A stretch of 16,822 nt of DNA, taken from NCBI GenBank assembly GCA_020345945.1, contig CP070773.1:1143999-1160820 (forward strand), given 5' to 3'. The notes below the pieces were generated by a model, which saw only the letters and a program-made list of their open reading frames with translations, made no database searches and was not told the origin of the DNA. The stretch's first letter is position 1, and every line of letters starts with the position of its first letter. The translations under genes were made by a program, and so were the position numbers. The stretch is from Candidatus Bathyarchaeota archaeon. GTDB lineage: Archaea > Thermoproteota > Bathyarchaeia > RBG-16-48-13 > GCA-020345945. Positions 1-7,548 of this stretch are shown piece by piece.

Positions 1-530
1 ATTCCTTTGGCTGAGAGTATTTCGCTTCCCAAAAGACATTTTTTGGCGAATTCAAGGATTGGTGTGCCTGCGCCGACGGCTCCCCCGAAGCGTAATTGTA
101 CGCGGTTGTAGAACGCAAGCTCTGTCAGTGACGGAAGGGCTAGTGCCAACGGACCTTTGTTTGCGGTGACAACATGTTTTCCTGTTCTCAAAGCCGTCTT
201 AATATGTGTTAATCCGGGTTCACCAGTCTTGGTGTTGGTGGGAACAACATCTATCATGATCTCTGAATCGGTGTTCTCAATGACCTCTGTTGCTGTCATT
301 CTTGGGATTCCAATGTCAGGCATGTGTGAAATGGAGCCTGAGTCTTTCTTGACAACCAAAGCTTGCTTTAAGTCCAACCCTCTTGGATCTAGTGCACATC
401 CCTGTGAGTCTACAATTGCGACCACTTTTGGCGATATCCCGTAGTTCTTCACTAGGAGGTTTGTCTTCTCAAGTATCACCTCAGCGATACTCCTTCCGAC
501 TACCCCGAATCCTACCAATATAATCCTCAT
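1..530 (-). CDS. hom: Homoserine dehydrogenase, 5' partial
   Basis: NAD(P)-dependent reduction of aspartate semialdehyde to homoserine, the branch point to threonine and methionine. About 176 codons are visible and the gene runs off the left edge, so the catalytic C-terminal half is missing. The start ATG (528-530) opens with the Rossmann motif MRIILVGFGVVGRSIAE. Further in are IDVVPTNTKTGEPG and GKHVVTANKGPLA, with the conserved ANK-GP segment of the family, then FGGAVGAGTPI near the edge. It follows thrC by 16 bases on the same strand. The gap contains AAGGCG, a plausible SD, so the two form a threonine operon. The protein begins directly with the Rossmann fold, so no N-terminal aspartokinase is fused. 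Identification is from motifs; cofactor preference cannot be read. Confidence 0.93.
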   Translation of the reverse strand, partial: MRIILVGFGVVGRSIAEVILEKTNLLVKNYGISPKVVAIVDSQGCALDPRGLDLKQALVVKKDSGSISHMPDIGIPRMTATEVIENTDSEIMIDVVPTNTKTGEPGLTHIKTALRTGKHVVTANKGPLALALPSLTELAFYNRVQLRFGGAVGAGTPILEFAKKCLLGSEILSAKG

Positions 531-546
531 ACATTTCGCCTTCTTT

Positions 547-1821
547 TCAAGCCTGAGCTGCAGATATGCGTATCGGAATCTTCAAGGATCTGGCAAGTTC
601 TTCCACGGATTTCTCTATTACTAGTATCTCTTCGCATGACTTGATAGCTGTTTCAGGATCTTTTAGACCGTGTCCAGTAGTCACACAGACCACTCTCTCT
701 TCTGCGTCAATTTCTCCTAGATCTTTAAGCTTAATTAGTCCAGCTATGCTTGCTGCACTAGCAGGTTCCACAAATAGTCCCTCTTCTCTAGCAAGCAGTT
801 TCTGCGCAAAGAGTATCTCATCGTCCGTTACACTCTCAGCCATGCCTTTAGATTCATGAATAGCTCTCAAAGCCTTCTTCCAAGAGACAGGTTTCCCTAT
901 GCGAATTGCCGTGGCAACCGTTTCAGGGGTGTCTACTGGCTTGATCACATCAGAATCCTTCTTATAGGCATCAACGATGGGTGAGGCCCCGAAGGCTTGA
1001 ATGCCGATCATCCTCGGTAGACTCTGGTTTAGACCTACCGAGAAGAATTCATTAAATCCTTTCCAGTAGGCAGAGATATTTCCCGCATTTCCAACGGGTA
1101 TGATGAGGGTATCGGGGGGAGAACCGAGTTGTTCGCAGACCTCAAAAGCAGCTGTCTTTTGTCCCTCAATCCTGTAAGGATTAATGGAATTCAATAGGTA
1201 AAAACCAAGCTGATCACAAGACTCCATCACAAGCTCCAATGCTTGATCGAAGTTGCCTTTCATAGACACTACCTTGGCTCCATACATCATCGCTTGTGCG
1301 AGTTTTCCCAACGCTATCTTTCCTTCTGGTATGACAACCACGCATTGTATTCCAGCTCTCGCCGCGTATGCTGCTAAAGATGAAGCAGTGTTGCCTGTTG
1401 ACGCACAGATTACTGCCTTTGCACCTATTTTTCGGGCCTTGGTAACACCTACTGTCATTCCGCGGTCTTTGAATGATCCTGTTGGGTTTTCCCCCTCATT
1501 TTTTACGAACAGTTTCTCCAATCCAAGTCTCGATCCCAACTTCTGGCAGTGATGTAGGCTAGTACCTCCCTCCTTGAGGCTTACAATCTCGGTGGGATCT
1601 TGAATTGGGAGGAGTTCCAGATATTTCCATACTCCCAGAGGTCTTGAGGCCCAATCTGGGTTAGGTAGTCGTTCAGCGATATCTTGGAGGTTATATCTGA
1701 TATCGAGCAGATCTCCGCATGATTTGCAGACATAGCTGGTCATGTCTGACGAATACTTTTGTCCACAGGTAATGCATTCTATCTGAAACATGACCCTTTC
1801 ACGTGAAGATTTGTTGTTCAA
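547..1821 (-). CDS. thrC: Threonine synthase
   Basis: PLP enzyme converting O-phosphohomoserine to threonine. The longest frame is 424 aa from a TTG at 1821; an ATG at 1791 (MFQIECITCG, 414 aa) is equally plausible and has AAAGG just upstream. An N-terminal zinc ribbon is visible (Cys16, 19, 32, 35, counted from the TTG), as in archaeal and many bacterial ThrC. The PLP lysine lies in NPTGSFKDRGM (Lys118). The phosphate-binding loops STGNTASSLAAYAARAG and PVGNAGNISAYWKGF follow, and EPASAASIAGL and TTGHGLKDPE are in the C-terminal part. A T-rich TATA-like stretch lies near 1845-1853. hom follows directly, so both threonine genes share a transcript; the gene is divergent from the PEPCK-like gene. 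Cysteate synthase is a paralogous alternative but less likely beside hom. Confidence 0.94.
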   Translation of the reverse strand: MNNKSSRERVMFQIECITCGQKYSSDMTSYVCKSCGDLLDIRYNLQDIAERLPNPDWASRPLGVWKYLELLPIQDPTEIVSLKEGGTSLHHCQKLGSRLGLEKLFVKNEGENPTGSFKDRGMTVGVTKARKIGAKAVICASTGNTASSLAAYAARAGIQCVVVIPEGKIALGKLAQAMMYGAKVVSMKGNFDQALELVMESCDQLGFYLLNSINPYRIEGQKTAAFEVCEQLGSPPDTLIIPVGNAGNISAYWKGFNEFFSVGLNQSLPRMIGIQAFGASPIVDAYKKDSDVIKPVDTPETVATAIRIGKPVSWKKALRAIHESKGMAESVTDDEILFAQKLLAREEGLFVEPASAASIAGLIKLKDLGEIDAEERVVCVTTGHGLKDPETAIKSCEEILVIEKSVEELARSLKIPIRISAAQA

Positions 1822-1941
1822 TCTTTACCTAAGTTATAGAGCAAGGATAAAAATGGACCGTAGACCAAGCCCTATGCGTTATGAATACATTCTTAAGAAA
1901 GTTAGATGAGTTTTCTCTGGTTATACTATCTCACAGAGAAA

Positions 1942-3552
1942 ATGGTCAAAATGTCGAGTTTCGATCCTGTAGAGTTCATTCGAACTATCGATGAAATAAG
2001 AAGTAAGGCGAAGGCAGAAGACAGATTGATAGTCAATCCTTCTGACGAAGAGCTGAAACAGCTTCTAGAGAAAGAACCAGGAATAAAGAAGACTGTATAT
2101 GGGAGTTTTGTTGCTGAAAGTGAACCCACCTCGAGGGCAGCCATGTTTACAAAGACTAATATTGATCACCCGTTCGGTGAAGAGGAGGTCCAGCTATTAG
2201 TCCAGTGTGAAAAAGTATTGGCTAATGAACGCTTGATCTCGATCGATCGGACTGTAGGTAATAGAGAAAGTGATACCGCGGCCCGATTAATCGTTCCCGA
2301 ACGTTTTGCTCATGTTGCCTTTGGTGGAAAGCATCTGTTTATAGACGTGTTGAAGGAGGTTGAGAAACCCACATATCAGGTCATATTCTTTGCGGATGAA
2401 GCATTTGATTCTAACAAATCGAAACCATTGCCGGAGAAAGACATTACCATAAGATTAGCTATGTTGGATGATGGAAGAGTCGCAAAAGTCGTGAGAAATA
2501 GTAGTTACATAGGTGAGTTCAAGAAGGGGGTCTTTGCTGCGGAGGATTGGACGGCTAAGACTCAGAGAGGAGGAATCTTCCTGCATGCGGGTCTCAGAGA
2601 GGACTATCTTCAATCTGCGTGGGGTGATTACCGCGAGGTTCGGACGCTTCTTCTTGCATTAAGTGCTAACGGGAAAACGAGTACCACTTGTACTATTTTA
2701 GCGAGAAAAGGGAAGGAGAAATCCTGGGTCGTCCAAGACGACGGTGGAACTTTGATGCCGGACGGCTCGTTTCGTGGCTGGGAGGCGGGAGGAGTTTTCG
2801 TCAAGACAGAAGGTGTGAACCCTGGGGATCAGATCGAGATCTTCTATGGGTTACTGAAGCCCGACACGATTTGTGAGAATGTTCATGTTACTCATGACGG
2901 ATACTTCGACTTCTTCAATCTGAAGAGAACATCAAACGGAAGGGCTGTGGTGCTGAGGCGAGACTTCATGCATACAAGCCCATATATTGATGTGGATAGG
3001 ATTGACAATATTGTTCTAATCACTCGTGGTCCGTTAATCCCAGCTATAGCGAAACTGACGATGGAGCAAGCTGTTGCGCTTATGATACTTGGCCAAGCAA
3101 TGGAGACGTCGGCGGGAGACCCAACTCAAGCAGGAAAGATCAGGAGTGAGTTCTTCTATGATCCATTTATGGTAGGGGATAAAGCAGTCCATGCCAATAG
3201 ATTCTATGAGATACTGAGAGAACTTCCCGACCTTAGTTACTATCTTGTGAATACAGGAGGAGTAGGTGAAGGAGAAAGCTACAAGGAGATAGCAATAGAA
3301 CATACAAAAGGGATATTGGATTCCTTGCTGAGAGGCGGTTTTGACGATATATGGGTGGACTCACCTACTGGGTTTAAGGTTCCGAGAGCTGTCAGGACGG
3401 TGGATGATATCTACTTGCATCCCGAACTGCTTTACTCAAACTCTGAATTTGAGAAGAAACAGAAAGAGCTTAACAGGATTAGGCGTGAAGCTATTGATGG
3501 AGTAGGTGAGGACTTACATCCCGCCATAAAAGAAGTCTTTCTTAAAGGTTGA
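1942..3552 (+). CDS. PEP carboxykinase (ATP)-family protein, divergent
   Basis: About 536 aa from ATG 1942 (another ATG at 1951; the frame is open back to ATG 1906, but that adds a hydrophobic leader unlike the family). Length and motif order match ATP-dependent PEP carboxykinase, which interconverts oxaloacetate and PEP in gluconeogenesis. Counted from 1942: RLIVPERFAHVAFGGKHLF (near 115), GEFKKG (191-196, the metal/substrate lysine region), FLHAG (213-217, active-site His), P-loop ALSANGKT (239-246), kinase-2-like VVQDDGG (Asp266/267), RRDF...IDNIVLIT (near 340-360), KLTMEQA and YYLVNTGGVG. The usual P-loop is GLSGTGKT, so this one is altered but keeps GKT. No symbol is given because the protein is clearly off the canonical PckA line and could phosphorylate another substrate. 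Family confidence is high, exact activity moderate. Confidence 0.8.
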   Translation: MVKMSSFDPVEFIRTIDEIRSKAKAEDRLIVNPSDEELKQLLEKEPGIKKTVYGSFVAESEPTSRAAMFTKTNIDHPFGEEEVQLLVQCEKVLANERLISIDRTVGNRESDTAARLIVPERFAHVAFGGKHLFIDVLKEVEKPTYQVIFFADEAFDSNKSKPLPEKDITIRLAMLDDGRVAKVVRNSSYIGEFKKGVFAAEDWTAKTQRGGIFLHAGLREDYLQSAWGDYREVRTLLLALSANGKTSTTCTILARKGKEKSWVVQDDGGTLMPDGSFRGWEAGGVFVKTEGVNPGDQIEIFYGLLKPDTICENVHVTHDGYFDFFNLKRTSNGRAVVLRRDFMHTSPYIDVDRIDNIVLITRGPLIPAIAKLTMEQAVALMILGQAMETSAGDPTQAGKIRSEFFYDPFMVGDKAVHANRFYEILRELPDLSYYLVNTGGVGEGESYKEIAIEHTKGILDSLLRGGFDDIWVDSPTGFKVPRAVRTVDDIYLHPELLYSNSEFEKKQKELNRIRREAIDGVGEDLHPAIKEVFLKG

Positions 3553-3717
3553 GAGTTCCCAAATTATGCTCTAGCAGACTTGGATATTCTCTGCCAGTTC
3601 TCGTCAACCATCTTTCTTCTATGTTGAGCCCCGGTTATCCGTGTTGACGTTTTTGTGAGAAGGCGTTTTATCAACTTCATGAGAAAATAGGTCAAAACAT
3701 TGATATTATTTTAGATA
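3553..3717. other. Intergenic region upstream of glnA
   Basis: Non-coding stretch between the PEPCK-like stop and the glnA promoter. Pyrimidine-rich runs at about 3605-3622 and a T5 run near 3650 could end the upstream transcript, since archaeal termination often uses U-rich tracts. I see no ORF with a credible start, no tRNA-like fold and no repeat. Confidence 0.4.
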
Positions 3718-3764
3718 AGTATATATAGTACGTCATTTAAATTAGACGAATTGTTATTGAGGTG
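3716..3764 (+). promoter_or_regulatory. glnA promoter, dyad and SD
   Basis: A strong TATA box (AGTATATATAG, 3718-3728) is followed at the expected start-site distance by an imperfect dyad: CGTC (3731-3734), ATTTAAAT, TA, GACG (3745-3748). A GAGGTG SD (3759-3764) ends 9 bases before ATG 3774. This spacing decides the glnA start in favour of ATG 3774 over the in-frame GTG at 3762, which lies inside the SD. The dyad at the start site is a candidate nitrogen-response operator; that role is inference. Confidence 0.65.
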
Positions 3765-3773
3765 CCATACAAA

Positions 3774-5120
3774 ATGAACAAAAGTGAAGAGGAACAGAAA
3801 CAAAGGGCGCTTGATATCGCCAAAGAAAAAGATGTGAAGATAATCAATCTTCAATTCACAGATCTACTTGGAACGACGAAAAGTCTTCAGCTTCCATTGA
3901 CTCACCTAGAGGAGGCCCTAGATGATGGTATTGGATTTGACGGGTCTTCTATCGAAGGATTCGTAAGAATTTTCGAGAGCGATATGATTGCTTTTCCCGA
4001 TTCTTCAACATTCAAGATAATCCCAGGGCGACCCGAGGACAAGGCTGAAGCTAGACTCATCTGTTATATTAACCGACCTGGAGGGGAACCTTTTGAAGGC
4101 GATCCTCGGTGGATTCTCCGTAGGATGCTTGACAAAGCCGCATCACTGGGTTTAATCTACAACACAGGACCTGAATTGGAGTTCTTCTTGCTTAAGACCG
4201 ATGACGTAAAACCAGTTCCTCATGACGTGGGCGGATATTTCGACTATTCTCCGAGAGATGCAGCTTCGGATGTTAGACGAGACGCTATCTTCGCTTTGGA
4301 CCAACTGGGATTGAACATAGAGATGGGGCATCATGAGGTAGCTCCTGGACAGCATGAGTTGGACTTCAGATTTGCCGACGCAATGACTGCAGCAGATAAC
4401 ACTATCACATACAAGTACACACTAAAGGCAATCGCTGCTCAGTATGGCCTTGTTGCGACATTTATGCCAAAGCCTTTCTATGGGGTAAACGGTTCTGGGA
4501 TGCACACTCACCAGAGTATGGTAGATATCAAGACTGGAAAGAATGCCTTCTTCGACAAGAATGACAAATATAGCTTATCACAGATGGCTTATCACTTTAT
4601 TGGAGGACAACTCAAGTTTGCACGGGAGATCTGTGGAATCATAGCCCCAACAGTCAACTCATACAAGAGACTGGTTCCAGGATATGAAGCCCCTGTTTAT
4701 GTTTGCTGGGCAAGAAGGAATCGGTCAGCACTTATCAGAGTCCCCGCGTATTTCCCCGGAGAGGAAGGAGCAACAAGAGCAGAGCTAAGATGTCCAGACC
4801 CGTCTTGTAATCCTTACCTTGCTTTTGCAGCGATGCTCGGAGCCGGTTTGGAGGGAATTGAGAAGAAGATAGACCCACCCGATCCTGTTGAAGAAGATGT
4901 CTATGAGTTCGATGATGCTGAACTTGCGAAGTTTTATATCACTACATTACCTGGATCGCTCGGTGAAGCAATCGCAGAACTTGAGAACAGTTCTCTAATG
5001 GAGAAGACTCTTGGATCTTTCTCTTACCAAAGGTTCTTAGTTGCAAAGAAAGCCGAATGGGATGACTATCGCCTACGCGTAAGTGAATGGGAAATAGAGA
5101 AGTATCTTCATACCGCCTAG
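3774..5120 (+). CDS. glnA: Glutamine synthetase, type I
   Basis: ATP-dependent amidation of glutamate with ammonia, in the cytoplasm, as a dodecamer in this family. 448 aa from ATG 3774. Visible GSI signatures in order: DGSSIEGF (56-63), NTGPELEFFLLK, GHHEVAPGQHELDFRFADA with the metal-binding Glu/His residues, the NGSGMHTHQS ATP/glutamate site, KRLVPGYEAPVYVCWARRNR with the catalytic arginines, and RAELRCPDPSCNPYLAFAAM. The length (about 450) is that of the shorter GSI-alpha type; I recognise no insert or adenylylation motif of the GSI-beta type, so control is more likely transcriptional or by feedback (inference). It has its own promoter, so it is probably monocistronic. It is convergent with the HisC-family gene. 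Confidence 0.97.
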   Translation: MNKSEEEQKQRALDIAKEKDVKIINLQFTDLLGTTKSLQLPLTHLEEALDDGIGFDGSSIEGFVRIFESDMIAFPDSSTFKIIPGRPEDKAEARLICYINRPGGEPFEGDPRWILRRMLDKAASLGLIYNTGPELEFFLLKTDDVKPVPHDVGGYFDYSPRDAASDVRRDAIFALDQLGLNIEMGHHEVAPGQHELDFRFADAMTAADNTITYKYTLKAIAAQYGLVATFMPKPFYGVNGSGMHTHQSMVDIKTGKNAFFDKNDKYSLSQMAYHFIGGQLKFAREICGIIAPTVNSYKRLVPGYEAPVYVCWARRNRSALIRVPAYFPGEEGATRAELRCPDPSCNPYLAFAAMLGAGLEGIEKKIDPPDPVEEDVYEFDDAELAKFYITTLPGSLGEAIAELENSSLMEKTLGSFSYQRFLVAKKAEWDDYRLRVSEWEIEKYLHTA

Positions 5121-5141
5121 TGTAGGATGTCCGCCAAATAC

Positions 5142-5164
5142 GGTGGGCAACACCTATTTCTTCT
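5142..5164 (+). terminator. Possible glnA terminator
   Basis: GGTG (5142-5145) and CACC (5151-5154) can form a 4-bp hairpin around GGCAA, followed by a T-rich run (TATTTCTTCT). It lies 21 bases after the glnA stop in the 70-base convergent gap. The stem is short, so support is weak. Confidence 0.3.
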
Positions 5165-5190
5165 GAGCTGTTCGACTGATTATTGTTGAT

Positions 5191-6276
5191 TTAAGAAGCT
5201 AATATCTCCGCAAGCGTCTGAACCAGTTGTTGGTTTTGTTCCTCTCTTAGAACTGTTATTCTAAGGCATCTTTGTAACATAGGCATCGAACTGATGTCTC
5301 TGACAACGATTCCTTTCTCCATCAACATACTCTGTATCAAGGAAGGTGGTCGAGTCCCAAAGTCTACTAGAAGAAAATTTGCCTTAGAAGGATAAACGTA
5401 TAACCCAATCTTTTCTAGATTCTTCTTCATCTTTTCTTTTGCGATTTCAAGGGCAGAGACATTAGATTTCATCAGTTCTATATTATCTAAGGCCAATCTG
5501 GCAAGTTCTAGCGAAAAGACAGTAAGGCTGTTTGGGGGACGGACTTTGTTTAGGAAATCCGCAGTCTTCTTAGAAGTACACATGTAGCCCACTCTTGCCC
5601 CTGCAAGTGAGAATGCCTTGGAGAATGTTCTAACAACAATCAAGTTTTCGTATTCATTAATCAGATCAATTAAAGTCTCACCAGAGAACTCATAGTATGC
5701 TTCGTCGACAACTACTGCACAATCAGTAGACTGTAAGAACTTCAGAAGATCTGTTCGAGAGATACAAGTCCCCGTTGGATTATTTGGGCTGCATAAGAAT
5801 ACGACTCTGGACCCTTCGTCGACAGCATCTTTTATCCTATCGAAGTTATCTGTGAGATCCTCATTGCGAAGGACTCCTTTCACTTTTGCACCCATAATTT
5901 TTGATACAATACGAAACATAGAGTACGTAGGGTCTGAAACTACGACATTCGACTCTGAATCAAGAAATACTTTTGAGATGATGTCTAGTGCCTCGTCGGC
6001 CCCGTTGGTTACTGTTATCTGGTCGATATTAACTTCACAGTACTCTGCAAGGAGAGATGAAAGTTTCCTGTAGGAAGTATCCGGATACTCGTGTATCTTT
6101 AGTCTTGGGATGGATTGAATTGCCTTTTCCAGTAGCTCTTGGGGAATATCTGGTGAGGTATTAAGATCGAATCGGATTATCTTATCAACTGGGAGATCGA
6201 ACTCTTGGGCTATTTCTCTTGAAGATTTCTCCCAAGAATAAGGTTCAATATCTTCCATCTCTCTTCGAGTACGCAT
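5191..6276 (-). CDS. HisC-family aminotransferase
   Basis: Fold-type I PLP aminotransferase, about 361 aa. The frame allows GTG 6285, ATG 6276 and ATG 6258; 6276 is chosen, with MEDIEPYSWEKS at 6258 as alternative. Motifs are of the histidinol-phosphate aminotransferase type: VTNGADEALDIISK, VVVSDPTYSMFRIV, CSPNNPTGTCISR, VVVDEAYYEFSGE (PLP-binding Asp and Tyr), and the Schiff-base lysine in VRTFSKAFSLAGARVGYM. The product could make L-histidinol phosphate. HisC relatives also act on other 2-oxoacids, and the gene lies directly downstream of homocitrate synthase on the same strand, so a role in transaminating 2-oxoadipate is possible (inference). A TATA-like element (6319-6330, minus strand) suggests it may also have its own promoter. 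No other his gene is in the window. Confidence 0.85.
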   Translation of the reverse strand: MRTRREMEDIEPYSWEKSSREIAQEFDLPVDKIIRFDLNTSPDIPQELLEKAIQSIPRLKIHEYPDTSYRKLSSLLAEYCEVNIDQITVTNGADEALDIISKVFLDSESNVVVSDPTYSMFRIVSKIMGAKVKGVLRNEDLTDNFDRIKDAVDEGSRVVFLCSPNNPTGTCISRTDLLKFLQSTDCAVVVDEAYYEFSGETLIDLINEYENLIVVRTFSKAFSLAGARVGYMCTSKKTADFLNKVRPPNSLTVFSLELARLALDNIELMKSNVSALEIAKEKMKKNLEKIGLYVYPSKANFLLVDFGTRPPSLIQSMLMEKGIVVRDISSMPMLQRCLRITVLREEQNQQLVQTLAEILAS

Positions 6277-6318
6277 ATACTTCACATCTGGTGAACATCG
6301 GTTAGAGTACAGGAATAG

Positions 6319-6330
6319 GTATAGAAATTA
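6319..6330 (-). promoter_or_regulatory. TATA-like element upstream of the aminotransferase
   Basis: On the minus strand the stretch reads TAATTTCTATAC, about 43 bases before ATG 6276, a workable distance for an archaeal promoter with a short leader. It lies in the 138-base gap after the homocitrate synthase gene, so the aminotransferase may be transcribed separately as well as by read-through. Confidence 0.35.
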
Positions 6331-6423
6331 TCCTTTATGTGTTCTGAGGGGAGTTGCTCAACGAACACTTGATCTTTTCACCCGAGTACGCTCTGATCTA
6401 GATTGAGGAGAAGCCCGATCAGG

Positions 6424-7542
6424 TCATTCCTTGCTAGGGAAACGTTTGAGAACTATGCGGGTTTCTGTTACTTCAACTCCTTCGATAGATCTTATCTTCT
6501 CTAGGCACTCGTTGAGATGTTGAGTTGAGTCGGCGAGTATTCTGACTTCAATATCGAAATCCCCGGTTATCTCGCAGACTTCAGCGATTCCTCTTACGAC
6601 CCTGATTCGACGTGCTACAGATGTTGTATAGACATTGGATTGACATTTGACTGCCATCATCGCCTCAATCTTGCTGGGGACTTCAACAGAGAAGCAGAGT
6701 CCCGTCATCTTCTCCGCCAATTCTATCAGGTCTTCGTCTCTATAGTTTGTCACTTCCGGGCGTCCCTTGATACTTTGAACTATCTCGGTGAGTTGTTCTT
6801 CTGATAATGGGATTCCCAGTCTTTCAAATCTAGCTTCTACTGCTCGTTTTCCGGTGTACTTGTCTATGATTATTTGCCTTCGTCGACCTACGAGGTCCGG
6901 TGGAAATGCTTCATAGGTAGAGGGGTCAAATAAGACTGCGGCCGTGTGAACGCCTGCTTTATGCGAGAACGCGTTTTCACCGACGATAGGTGAAATGGGT
7001 GAGACAACGATGCCACTATACTTCTCGATAAGTGGAGTTAAGGAGACTATCTTGTCAAGTTTAACGGTATCGATTTTGTAGATCATTTTGAGGCAGGTAG
7101 CGACTTCTGCGAGGGATGCTATTCCCGCCCGTTCGCCAATACCATTTATTGATACAGAGAGTGATGATGCCCCTCCCTCGAAGGCAGCAAGAGTGTTCGC
7201 TACTGCCAGTCCGTAGTCGTTATGGCAATGAGTTTCTAGTTCGGCCTTGAGAAGCGTACTGTACTTTCTGTAGAGGGCTCTCATTTGGTCGGGCGTGGTA
7301 TATCCAACTGTGTCTGCTATGCAAATCCTGTCTGCACCTGCATCAACAGCTGCCGAACACAGTTTCTCAAGGAAGGGTTCTTCAGCTCTTGTCCCATCCT
7401 CTGCAGTGAATCTTGTCTCAACACCATGACTCTTCACATATTCTACCGCGGTTATCGCTGTATCAATCGCTTTCTTCTCATCCATATGCATGGATTCCAG
7501 CTTTCTCTTTGTGGAACCGAGGAAGATTCCGATCTGATCCAC
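6424..7542 (-). CDS. Homocitrate synthase-type enzyme, C-terminal part with RAM domain
   Basis: This frame continues the 7546-7812 fragment after one in-frame TGA. Read alone it would start at GTG 7540-7542 (372 aa), with no clear SD. It holds most of the HMGL-like TIM barrel: RFTAEDGTRAEEPFLEKL, RICIADTVGYTTPDQM, the metal-binding HxH in ETHCHNDYGLAVANTLAAFEGGA, and SINGIGERAGIASLAEV. The subdomain region ENAFSHKAGVHTAAVLFDP and DKYTGKRAV follows. There is no LeuA dimer domain. Instead the last 75 or so residues (TTSVARRIRVVRGIAEVCEI, then TGDFDIEVRIL, to the end) form a RAM/Lrp-AsnC ligand-binding domain, a fusion known in some archaeal homocitrate synthases. Likely reaction: 2-oxoglutarate plus acetyl-CoA to homocitrate, committing to lysine by the aminoadipate route, with feedback through the RAM domain (inference). 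Without residues 1-89 it lacks the DTTLREGEQ metal/catalytic strand, so it is unlikely to work alone. Confidence 0.85.
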   Translation of the reverse strand: MDQIGIFLGSTKRKLESMHMDEKKAIDTAITAVEYVKSHGVETRFTAEDGTRAEEPFLEKLCSAAVDAGADRICIADTVGYTTPDQMRALYRKYSTLLKAELETHCHNDYGLAVANTLAAFEGGASSLSVSINGIGERAGIASLAEVATCLKMIYKIDTVKLDKIVSLTPLIEKYSGIVVSPISPIVGENAFSHKAGVHTAAVLFDPSTYEAFPPDLVGRRRQIIIDKYTGKRAVEARFERLGIPLSEEQLTEIVQSIKGRPEVTNYRDEDLIELAEKMTGLCFSVEVPSKIEAMMAVKCQSNVYTTSVARRIRVVRGIAEVCEITGDFDIEVRILADSTQHLNECLEKIRSIEGVEVTETRIVLKRFPSKE

Positions 7543-7545
7543 ATC

Positions 7546-7548
7546 TCA
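7546..7548 (-). other. In-frame TGA interrupting the homocitrate synthase gene
   Basis: The codons around it on the minus strand are ATA GCA TGA GAT GTG GAT. In related enzymes this position (the segment DxAxxxGVD) is variable and, from memory, often Cys or Thr. One base change (TGC or TGT to TGA) would explain it. Neighbouring genes use TGA as a normal stop (for example 9677-9679, 10188-10190), so general reassignment of TGA is excluded. Confidence 0.9.

Noticed and set aside
157..444. 95-codon plus-strand frame at the left edge
   Set aside because: It is antisense to homoserine dehydrogenase, whose motifs are unmistakable.
1906..1941. Upstream ATG giving the PEPCK-like protein a hydrophobic N-terminus
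   Set aside because: The 12 extra residues do not look like a signal peptide and would be odd for a cytosolic enzyme; ATG 1942 or 1951 fits better.
6393..6422. Stem CTGATC...GATCAG just after the homocitrate synthase stop, considered as a selenocysteine insertion (SECIS) element
   Set aside because: The 6-bp stem with an 18-base loop lacks the internal-loop and apical features I know for archaeal SECIS; it may be a chance dyad or a termination stem.
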